Positions 57,682 to 64,000 of a stretch of DNA of 64,000 nt are shown here, piece after piece (the stretch's first letter is position 1; each line of letters starts with the position of its first letter). The stretch is from Streptomyces resistomycificus (GTDB taxonomy: Bacteria; Actinomycetota; Actinomycetes; Streptomycetales; Streptomycetaceae), in the NCBI RefSeq assembly GCF_001514265.1, contig NZ_KQ949000.1:186001-250000 (forward strand). The letters are read 5' to 3'. The position numbers and the translations under genes were made by a program. The notes below the pieces were generated by a model. It did not search any database, was not told the origin of the DNA, and worked only from the letters and a program-made list of their open reading frames with translations.

Positions 57682-59068
57682 TCAGGCTGTGACCGAACGG
57701 TGAACTTCGGCGTCGGTCGGACACTGCCGGAGGAGGGCCACCGCGCGGGTCAGGACCTCCGGGGTCGCGGTGTAGGGCAGGCGCAGGTGGTGGGTGAGGG
57801 TGGTGCGGTCGGGCGCGAACAGCGGGCCGGGCGTCAGGGCCAGCCCACGCCGGGCCGCCCGCGCGGCCAGGTCCTGAGCCGTGCCGGTCGCGCCGAGGCG
57901 AAGCCACAGGGACAGGCCGCCGTCCGGGACCGTGTACGTCCAGCCGGTCCCGGTGAGCAGGGCCGCGAGGTGGTCGCGCTGGACGCGCAGTCGGGCGCGG
58001 CGGTCCTTGAGCACGGCGTCGAGGCCGTCGCCGAGCAGGTCGGCCGCGATGACCTGTTCCAGGGGTGGTGGCGACAGCTGGGCCTGCAGGGGGTTGCGCC
58101 GCAGTTCCCGTACGAGGTCCTCCCTCGCCCTGATCCAGCCGACGCGCAGACCGCTCCACAGGGTCTTGCTCGCCGAGCCGATCTGGATGACGCGCGGCCC
58201 GGCCAGATGGGGTTCGTCACCGGGCCGGATCCGCAGGTCCAGGTCGCGCATGGTCTCGTCGGCGATCACGGTCAGCGGAAGCCGGGCGACGGCGGCGCGG
58301 GCCGGCTCGCCCATGGGCCCCGGTGGGGTTGTGGAAGTCCGGCACGAGATAGGCCAGTCGGGATCCGCCGACGGCCAGACGCCCGGTGTCCCAGCCGTCC
58401 GCCGCCGTGACGGGCACGGGAATCAGCCGGGCGCGGCGGCGCCGCAGAACCGCCAGTGCGCCCGGGTATGTGGGGCTTTCCACCACGATCGGGGCCCTGC
58501 GGTCGGTGTGGAGGTGGTCGAGGAGCAGGGTGAGTGCGGCCTGGGCGCCGGAGGTGACGAGGATCTGTTCCGGCCGGGTGGCGAGGCCGGCGCGGGTGTA
58601 GCGGTCCGCGAGGAGTTCGCGCAGGTGGGGCAGGCCCGCCGTGGCGACTCCGGAGTCGACGAGGAGGGCGGCGCTGCGGTCGACGGCCCGGCCGAGGGCG
58701 GCACGGTAGGCGTCGTGCGGAGCGGCCGTGACGGCGAGGGTGAGGTCGAGGTCGGCGTCGGCCGCTCCACCGCGGTCGAGGGACCACGGGGTGGTGCGTT
58801 CGGTGAGGCGGGCGGGCAGCCGGACGACGCTGCCGCTGCCGTGCCGGGTGTGCAGCCAGCCGTCGTGGCGGAGCAGGGTGAGGGCGGTGACGACCGTGCC
58901 GCGGCTGAGGCCGAGCACGCGGGCGAGTTCCCGCTCGGACGGCAGTCTGGTCCCGGCGGGCAGGCGACCGTCGACGACCGCCTCCCGCACGGCCGCCGAC
59001 AGGGCGCGGGCCAGCGGTCCCCGCCGGTCGCGCCAGGTGCCGAGGGCGGCGACGAAACCCTGAGTCAT
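57682..59068 (-). pseudogene. MocR/PdxR-type GntR-aminotransferase regulator, frameshifted
   Basis: MocR regulator: GntR winged helix fused to an aminotransferase-like PLP domain. The first part (59068 to about 58320) has the HTH LPSERELARVLGLSRGTVVTA and runs to YLVPDFHNPTG. The frame then breaks in a G/C run (58315-58321), and the second part continues in another frame from MGEPARAAVARLPLT with the PLP lysine in GSASKTLWSGLRVGW and ends at 57682. A 2-nt loss or 1-nt gain would explain it; sequencing error in the homopolymer is as likely as real decay. The ATG is at 59068. It lies divergent from the decarboxylase it probably controls. Confidence 0.8.
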
Positions 59069-59094
59069 TGGTCCAGTTTCCCTCAAGTGGACCA
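59069..59094. promoter_or_regulatory. MocR-type inverted repeat between regulator and decarboxylase
   Basis: TGGTCCA (59069-59075) and TGGACCA (59088-59094), perfect 7-bp arms, 12-nt spacer. It touches the regulator's start codon and lies about 37 bp before the decarboxylase gene, overlapping its promoter region. Typical of a MocR dimer operator acting on both genes. Confidence 0.7.
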
Positions 59095-59130
59095 GGCGTC
59101 GCGCCCTCCGGTCCGCCTACGCTGCCGGAC

Positions 59131-60543
59131 ATGCACCCCACGCTCGCCGACGATCTCGACCGGCTTCCCGCACTCCTGCAGTCCGCCCGCGACCTCGCCG
59201 CCCGGGAACTGGCCGGTCTGTCCGAGCGGCCGGTGGTCCACCTCGACACGGCTCCCGGCCGGACGGGCCTTCCGGCCGGGGGCGCCGGTGCGGAGGGCGC
59301 GCTGGAGCGGTTCGCCGAACGATGGGCCCCGGGCTTCTCCGGCTCGGCGGGGCCCCGCTACCTGGGCTTCGTGACCGGCGGGGCGACACCAGCGTCGGTC
59401 GCCGGGGACTGGCTGACGAGCGCCTACGACCAGAACGGGTCCGGGTCGGCCGGTTCCTGGGCGACAGCCCTGGAGCGGGAGACGGTGGCGTGGCTGCGCG
59501 AGCTGTTCGGACTGGGCGAGGCACACAGCGGGGCCTTCGTGACCGGGGCGACCGCGTCGAACACGGTGGGGCTGGCCGTTGCCCGGGAGTGGCTGGGTGA
59601 GCGGCTGGGCGTGTCCGTCTCACGGGACGGCGTGGCCGCGCTGGGCCCGGTCGACGTACTGTCCGGCAGCCCGCACTCCAGCATCGGCAAGGCTCTGTCC
59701 GTGCTGGGTCTCGGCCGCGACCGACTGCGCCAGGTGCCCGTCCTGGCCGGCAATCGCGAGGCCGTCGACGTCGACGCGCTCGACGCGGCGCTGACCGGGC
59801 TCCGCGGACGGCCGGCGATCGTGGTGGCGAACGCCGGCACCGTGAACACCGTCGACTTCGACGACCTGCGGGCGATCGCCGCCCTCAAGGAGCGGCACGA
59901 ATTCTGGCTGCACGTGGACGCCGCGTTCGGAGCCTTCGCCGCGCTCTCCCCGGCCCACGCGCATCTCGTCGACGGGCTGGACGCGGCCGACTCGGTCTGT
60001 GTCGACCTGCACAAGTGGCTCAACGTTCCCTATGACGCGGCCGTCCAGTTCACCCGCCGGCGCGACCTGCAGGTGGCGGTGTTCCACAACGCGTCGCCCT
60101 ACCTCGGCCTGCCCACCGGCGAACCGGACTTCGTCCATCTGACGCCGGAGAACTCCCGGCGGCTGCGGGCCCTGCCGGCGTGGTTCTCCCTCATGGCGTA
60201 CGGGAGTGACGGGCACCGCGAGATCGTCGAGCGCAATGCCGCCCTCGCCCGGGCCCTGGGTGTGGGCGTCGCCGGCGTCGAGGGGCTGCGGCTGCTGGCG
60301 CCGGTCCGGCTCAACGTCGTCTGCCTCACCCTCGCCGACGAGCCGACGCAGGAGCGCGTGGACGCGCTGGCCCGGGCGGTGGCCGCGTCCGGCGAGACCT
60401 TCCTGACGCCGACCGTGTACGCCGGGGTGCCGGGGCTTCGGGCGGCGTTCAGCAACTGGCGTACGGCGGAGGAGGACGTGGAGCGGGTACTGGCGGCGCT
60501 CGTCACGGCCTCGGGACAGCTCGAGCGCTCCCCCGTCGGCTGA
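59131..60543 (+). CDS. PLP-dependent group II-type decarboxylase
   Basis: 470-residue fold-type I decarboxylase of the aromatic/glutamate-decarboxylase type. The PLP lysine is in DLHKWLNVPYDAA, the Asp/Ala of HVDAAFGAF contacts the cofactor, and GATASNTVGLAVAR with GSPHSSIGKALSVLG contributes phosphate and ring contacts. The substrate (aromatic amino acid, glutamate or aspartate) is unclear. TACGCT (59118-59123) lies 7 nt before the ATG at 59131, so the gene is probably leaderless. It is divergent from the frameshifted MocR gene, sharing its operator. Confidence 0.87.
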   Translation: MHPTLADDLDRLPALLQSARDLAARELAGLSERPVVHLDTAPGRTGLPAGGAGAEGALERFAERWAPGFSGSAGPRYLGFVTGGATPASVAGDWLTSAYDQNGSGSAGSWATALERETVAWLRELFGLGEAHSGAFVTGATASNTVGLAVAREWLGERLGVSVSRDGVAALGPVDVLSGSPHSSIGKALSVLGLGRDRLRQVPVLAGNREAVDVDALDAALTGLRGRPAIVVANAGTVNTVDFDDLRAIAALKERHEFWLHVDAAFGAFAALSPAHAHLVDGLDAADSVCVDLHKWLNVPYDAAVQFTRRRDLQVAVFHNASPYLGLPTGEPDFVHLTPENSRRLRALPAWFSLMAYGSDGHREIVERNAALARALGVGVAGVEGLRLLAPVRLNVVCLTLADEPTQERVDALARAVAASGETFLTPTVYAGVPGLRAAFSNWRTAEEDVERVLAALVTASGQLERSPVG

Positions 60544-60591
60544 GGGCGGGGCGCCCTCTCGGGCCCCTCGGTGGCACTCCCTCAAGAATCC

Positions 60592-60813
60592 TCACGCCGG
60601 CCGATCGTGACGCGGAACCCAGGTGAACGCCTCGGCCGTGAGCCCCTGCCCGCGGAGATTGGCGGCGGTCCGCTCCGCCGCCCGCGGGTCCACGTCGGTG
60701 ACCAGGACCCGGGCGCCTTCCTCGGCGAACCGGCGCGCGGTGGCCGCCCCGATACCGCGGGCGGCACCGGTGACGAGAACTCCGTATCCCTCGAAGCGCT
60801 GTGAGTGCGTCAT
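60592..60813 (-). pseudogene. truncated short-chain dehydrogenase fragment
   Basis: 73 codons hold only the N-terminal Rossmann part of an SDR: VLVTGAARGIGAATARRFAEEG (TGxxxGIG motif, cited in part), then TDVDPRAAERTAANLRGQG, then an unrelated tail and a stop. The Asn/Ser/Tyr/Lys catalytic residues and the rest of the fold are missing and no continuation appears downstream in any frame. TACCTT lies 6 nt before the ATG, so it may still be transcribed. Decayed remnant. Confidence 0.7.
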
Positions 60814-60862
60814 GCGCCGAAGGTAGTGCCGCGGCGATCATCCGGGCAGGTACCGTGCCGCC

Positions 60863-61414
60863 ATGTCCGCGTTCTTGCAGCAACTCCCCGCCCTGCTGGG
60901 CGTCGTGGTCGGCGCGCTCGGCTCGTACCTCGCGGTCGTGCGCAGCGACCGGGCGCGGTTCCACCGTGAGCAGACGGCCCGTTGGGAGGACCGCAAGCTC
61001 TCCGTGTACGCCGAGTACGCACGGACGTTGAAGATGTCGGTGACCCTGACGTACCGGGTCGCCGCCCATTTCGGCAACGACCCGCACCCCCACCCGTTGT
61101 CTCCGCAGGAAGCCGCGCCGCTGATGGTGGAGGCGACTTTGGCCCGGGACCCCTCCGGGGAGGCGCTGATCCTGCTGGGCAGCCCCGAGGTGGTCGAGCG
61201 GGCCCGGACGTGGGTGGTCAGTGTGATGGAGATGGAACGGTTCCTGCGCGAGGAGACGCGTGACCCGCAAGGCTGGCAGGCCCTCCTGCAACGGCAGCGC
61301 ACAGGTCGCGAGGGCTACTACGCGGCCGTCCGGGACGATCTGGCGCTGCCGCCGGGTCACGCGGCGCGCTGGCCGCTGCCGCCCGCGCGGGAGGATGGTC
61401 CGGCTCAGCGGTAG
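60863..61414 (+). CDS. hypothetical protein with N-terminal membrane anchor
   Basis: 183-residue protein with one N-terminal helix (QQLPALLGVVVGALGSYLAVV), then a soluble helical domain (RFHREQTARWEDRKLSVYAEYARTLK cited in part). I do not recognise a family. TACCGT lies 6 nt upstream of the ATG at 60863, suggesting a leaderless transcript, 49 bp from the divergent SDR fragment. Overlaps the end of the convergent SDR by 10 nt. Confidence 0.7.
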   Translation: MSAFLQQLPALLGVVVGALGSYLAVVRSDRARFHREQTARWEDRKLSVYAEYARTLKMSVTLTYRVAAHFGNDPHPHPLSPQEAAPLMVEATLARDPSGEALILLGSPEVVERARTWVVSVMEMERFLREETRDPQGWQALLQRQRTGREGYYAAVRDDLALPPGHAARWPLPPAREDGPAQR

Positions 61415-62319
61415 CCCGTGGTGTCCGCCGGCTTGTCCGGGTCCTGGACCTCGACGAGGTAGCGCCAGGCGTCCGGGCGGCTGCCGTCGAGGTCGGTGAA
61501 GCCGTAGACCCGGGCGAGTCCTCCGCTGGAGAGGGACTCGCCGTTCCAGCGGGCGACGTCGGGGTCGGCGGCGAGCGCGGCCACGGCCCGGCCCACGTAC
61601 CGGGGTGTCTCGGAGATCGCGAAGTGGGGGACGCGGGTGAGGGCGTCGCGCCAGTTGTCCTCGCGCACCCCGAAGTTGTCGAGCATCATCTCGGACCGCA
61701 GCCAGCCGGGGGTGAGGGCGACAGCCGTGGCGCCGCGCGGTTCGAGTTCGTGGGCGAGGGCGTAGGCCATGCGCAGGACGGACGCCTTGGCGAGGTCGTA
61801 GAAGAAGCTGACGCGGTAGTTCTCGCGGTTGTACTCCGCGGTTCCGTCGGTCATCTCGACGACCAGCCCGCCGGGGGTGCGCAGGAGCAGCGGCAGGGCG
61901 TGGTGGCTGGTGATCGCGTGCGTCTCGACGGCCAGCCGCAGCAGCCTGAGGCCGTTGTCGAGGTCGTGCTCCCAGAGGGGGGTGTCCCAGGCGAAGAGCT
62001 TCTCGCCGCCCCAGACGTCGTTGACGAGGACGTCGAGGCGGCCCTGCTCGTCCTCGACGCGGTCGACGAGTGAGCGGACCTGTTCCGGGTCGAGGTGGTC
62101 GGTGGGTACGGCGATGCCGTGGCCGCCCGCTTCGGTGACGAGGTCGGCGGTGTCCTCGATGGTCTCGGGCCGGTCGTACTCCGAGCGGCCGGCCCGTGTG
62201 CTGCGGCCGGTGACGTACACCGTGGCCCCGGCCGCCCCCAGTTCCACGGCGATGCCCCGCCCGGCCCCCCGGGTCGCCCCGGCGACCAGTGCGACCTTGC
62301 CCTTCAGCTGTTCCGGCAT
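61405..62319 (-). CDS. short-chain dehydrogenase/reductase
   Basis: 304-residue SDR. GATRGAGRGIAVELG is the nucleotide-binding TGxxxGxG variant, and the active site has VEMTDGTAEYNRENYRVSFFYDLAKAS, cited here as two parts: EMTDGTAEYNRENY and YDLAKAS (Tyr-x3-Lys). Oxidises or reduces an unknown alcohol/carbonyl. The ATG at 62319 has GGGAGG upstream; the frame extends 40 codons further without support. Intact, unlike the neighbouring fragment. Confidence 0.88.
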   Translation of the reverse strand: MPEQLKGKVALVAGATRGAGRGIAVELGAAGATVYVTGRSTRAGRSEYDRPETIEDTADLVTEAGGHGIAVPTDHLDPEQVRSLVDRVEDEQGRLDVLVNDVWGGEKLFAWDTPLWEHDLDNGLRLLRLAVETHAITSHHALPLLLRTPGGLVVEMTDGTAEYNRENYRVSFFYDLAKASVLRMAYALAHELEPRGATAVALTPGWLRSEMMLDNFGVREDNWRDALTRVPHFAISETPRYVGRAVAALAADPDVARWNGESLSSGGLARVYGFTDLDGSRPDAWRYLVEVQDPDKPADTTGYR

Positions 62320-62337
62320 GTCCGGCCTCCCGTTTCC

Positions 62338-62389
62338 CTGCGCGAGTTCGCTGCGCGAGTTCGGTGAACGAATGCGCTGGGCGAGTTCG
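62338..62389. repeat. 13-bp periodic repeat upstream of the SDR gene
   Basis: Four 13-bp steps: CTGCGCGAGTTCG (62338-62350), the same at 62351-62363, a divergent unit (62364-62376), CTGGGCGAGTTCG (62377-62389). They lie 19-70 bp before the SDR start, where a regulator could bind. The TTCGGTGAACGAA core in the middle is a small inverted repeat. Confidence 0.5.
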
Positions 62390-62489
62390 CCGCGCGTGCG
62401 ATCGGTTCTCGCTACGAGGGTGCCGGGTAAGCCGGACATCTTCTGTCGTCTTTCAGCGCGGGTTCACCCGGCCGGCCCGCGATGACCCG

Positions 62490-63119
62490 TCAGTGCCCGC
62501 GGGCGATCCACTCCTCCAGGTGGGGAGCCTCGGCGCCGACGGTCGTCGGGTCGCCGTGGCCGGTGAGGACCTTGGTCTCGGGCGGGAGCGCCAGGAGGCG
62601 GTCGCGGATCGAGTCGATGATCGTCGGGAAGTGGGAGTAGGAGCGGCCGGTGGCGCCGGGGCCGCCCTGGAAGAGGGTGTCGCCGGTGAAGACGGTGGCG
62701 AGGCCCGGGTCGTAGAGGCAGACCGCGCCGGGCGCGTGGCCCGGTGTGTGCAGGACGGTCAGGTCGGCGCCCGCGGCCTCGATGACCTGGCCGTCCTGCA
62801 GCCAGGCGTCGGGCTCCCGGTCGGGGTGGGTCTGCTTCCACAGCGGCAGGTCGTCGTGGTGCAGCCAGATGGTGGCTCCGGTGCGCTCGGCGAGGGCGGG
62901 TGCCGCGTCGATGTGGTCGTTGTGGGCGTGCGTGCACACGATGGCGGTCAGCCGACGGTCACCGACGGCTTCGACGATGGCGTCGGCGTCGTGGGCGGCG
63001 TCGATGACGATCACCTCGTGGTCGTCGCCGACGATCCACACGTTGTTGTCCACGTCCCAGGTGCCGCCGTCGAGCGTGAACTGGCCTGAGGTGACGAGAC
63101 GTTCGATGCGCGTGGACAT
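62490..63119 (-). CDS. MBL-fold metallo-hydrolase coupled to mycothiol dehydrogenase
   Basis: 209-residue metallo-beta-lactamase-fold hydrolase. The zinc site is THAHNDHID (HxHxDH), then HTPGHAPGAVC and VFTGDTLF; GHG near the end supplies the last His. Beside the S-hydroxymethyl-mycothiol dehydrogenase gene it most likely hydrolyses the formyl-mycothiol thioester, completing formaldehyde oxidation to formate. Its ATG (63119) overlaps the dehydrogenase stop codon by 1 nt (TGATG), so translation is coupled. Confidence 0.9.
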   Translation of the reverse strand: MSTRIERLVTSGQFTLDGGTWDVDNNVWIVGDDHEVIVIDAAHDADAIVEAVGDRRLTAIVCTHAHNDHIDAAPALAERTGATIWLHHDDLPLWKQTHPDREPDAWLQDGQVIEAAGADLTVLHTPGHAPGAVCLYDPGLATVFTGDTLFQGGPGATGRSYSHFPTIIDSIRDRLLALPPETKVLTGHGDPTTVGAEAPHLEEWIARGH

Positions 63120-64000
63120 CACAGCACCACCACCGAGCGCAGGACGTCGCCGTGGTGCATCCGCTCGAAGGCCTTCTCCACGTCGGTCAGTTCGATCGTC
63201 TCGGTCACGAACGCGCCCAGGTCCAGGCGGCCTTGCAGATGCAGGTCGATCAGCATGGGGAAGTCGCGGCTGGGCAGGCAGTCGCCGTACCAGGAGGACT
63301 TCAGGGCGCCGCCGCGGCCGAAGACGTCGAGGAGCGGCAGTTCGAGCTTCATCTCCGGGGTGGGCACACCCACCAGCACCACCGTGCCGGCCAGGTCCCG
63401 GGCGTAGAACGCCTGCTTGTAGGTCTCCGGGCGGCCGACCGCCTCGATGACGACGTCCGCGCCGAAGCCGCCCGTCAGCTCCCGGATCGCCTCGACGGGA
63501 TCGGTCTCCCGGGAGTTGACGGTGTGGGTGGCGCCCATGGAGCGGGCGGTCTCCAGTTTACGGTCGTCGATGTCGACCGCGATGATCTTCGCCGCGCCCG
63601 CCAGGTTCGCTCCGGCGACCGCCGCGTCCCCGACGCCGCCGCAGCCGATGACGGCGACCGTGTCGCCGCGGCCGACCTGTCCGGTGTTGATCGCGGCTCC
63701 GATGCCGGCCATCACTCCGCAGCCCAGCAGGCCCGCCACCTGCGCCGAGACCGACGGGTCCACCTTGGTGCACTGTCCGGCCGCCACCAGGGTCTTCTCG
63801 GCGAACGCTCCGATGCCCAGGGCCGGGGACAGCTCCTGGCCGGTGGAGGCGAGGGTCATCTTCTGTTCGGCGTTGTGGGTGTCGAAGCAGTACCACGGCC
63901 GCCCACGCAGACAGGCCCGGCAACGCCCGCACACCGCACGCCAGTTGAGGATCACGAAGTCGCCGGGGGCGACGTCCGTCACTCCCGCGCCGACCGACTC
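63119..64000 (-). CDS. mscR: S-(hydroxymethyl)mycothiol dehydrogenase (5' end beyond window)
   Basis: Zinc alcohol dehydrogenase that oxidises the formaldehyde-mycothiol adduct with NAD. 293 residues are visible; the catalytic zinc and N-terminus are cut off. CGRCRACLRGRPWYCF carries the structural-zinc cysteines, DTHNAEQKMTL and LGIGAFAEKTLVAAGQCTKVDP match the MscR type, and VIGCGGVGDAAVAGA is the NAD loop, followed by VDIDDRKLETAR (Asp choosing NAD). It is coupled to the MBL hydrolase by a 1-nt overlap. Confidence 0.9.
   Translation of the reverse strand, partial: ESVGAGVTDVAPGDFVILNWRAVCGRCRACLRGRPWYCFDTHNAEQKMTLASTGQELSPALGIGAFAEKTLVAAGQCTKVDPSVSAQVAGLLGCGVMAGIGAAINTGQVGRGDTVAVIGCGGVGDAAVAGANLAGAAKIIAVDIDDRKLETARSMGATHTVNSRETDPVEAIRELTGGFGADVVIEAVGRPETYKQAFYARDLAGTVVLVGVPTPEMKLELPLLDVFGRGGALKSSWYGDCLPSRDFPMLIDLHLQGRLDLGAFVTETIELTDVEKAFERMHHGDVLRSVVVL

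Noticed and set aside
1..64000. tRNA or rRNA genes
   Set aside because: No cloverleaf with conserved TTCGA arm and CCA-type end or rRNA core was seen on either strand by eye.

Overview
The window is high-GC actinomycete chromosome, almost certainly Streptomyces. The codon bias is extreme (third positions nearly all G/C), GTG and TTG starts are common, several genes look leaderless, MsiK-style sugar ABC clusters lack an ATPase gene, and mycothiol, F420, ANTAR and SpoIIE-phosphatase families are present. There are no rRNA, tRNA, CRISPR, prophage or insertion-sequence genes. About sixty protein genes fill the sequence on both strands, with strong perfect hairpins between convergent genes. It reads as a metabolic and regulatory chromosomal region, not a classical antibiotic cluster.

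Layout. 1-13.7 kb: a secreted PET-hydrolase/cutinase-like esterase (cut by the window edge), a Gfo/Idh oxidoreductase, a lipoprotein, a GNAT acetyltransferase with a possible 18-residue upstream peptide, a membrane PP2C phosphatase, an MMPL exporter, soluble transhydrogenase SthA, an APC permease and several small proteins. 14.3-21.1 kb: a GT-C membrane glycosyltransferase, a GH65 phosphorylase/hydrolase translationally coupled to beta-phosphoglucomutase, a SnoaL-like protein, and a uridine-kinase-like protein overlapping a hypothetical gene. 21.1-30.6 kb: a sugar-uptake island made of a ROK regulator, a lipoprotein binding protein, two permeases and two unassigned cytoplasmic enzymes in one operon, divergent from a GlcNAc-type kinase. 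A perfect inverted repeat overlaps the kinase promoter. 30.8-36.2 kb: a Tat-exported PAP2 phosphatase fused to an autotransporter-type beta repeat, a second GT-C protein, a stand-alone FhaA N-terminal domain with a 53-residue partner, and an RpiR/SIS regulator.

36.3-43.5 kb: a possible small RNA or attenuator, an ABM-type monooxygenase, an ANTAR-GAF-PAS-SpoIIE phosphatase, a flavin reductase, a peptidoglycan-binding protein, and a TetR regulator with repeated GCACTGAGTGC sites that also sit before an OB-fold/Zn-ribbon gene. 43.7-51 kb: a large secreted hydrolase, an F420/PPOX enzyme, a MalY-type aminotransferase, a DUF3800 protein, and a membrane-anchored S1 protease carrying the only in-frame TTA (bldA) codon I found. 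51-57 kb: a second ROK-controlled sugar ABC operon ending in a Gfo/Idh dehydrogenase, then an L,D-transpeptidase. 57.7-64 kb: a frameshifted MocR regulator divergent from a PLP decarboxylase with a TGGTCCA/TGGACCA operator between them, a truncated SDR, an intact SDR, and the S-hydroxymethyl-mycothiol dehydrogenase (cut by the window edge) coupled to an MBL hydrolase, a formaldehyde-detoxification pair.

The best candidates for undescribed biology are the 21-30 kb catabolic operon with two unclassified enzymes, the hairpin-terminated transcript near 36.3-36.6 kb, the TetR site family near 42-43 kb, and the peptide upstream of the acetyltransferase. All functional statements are by inspection; no database search was run.
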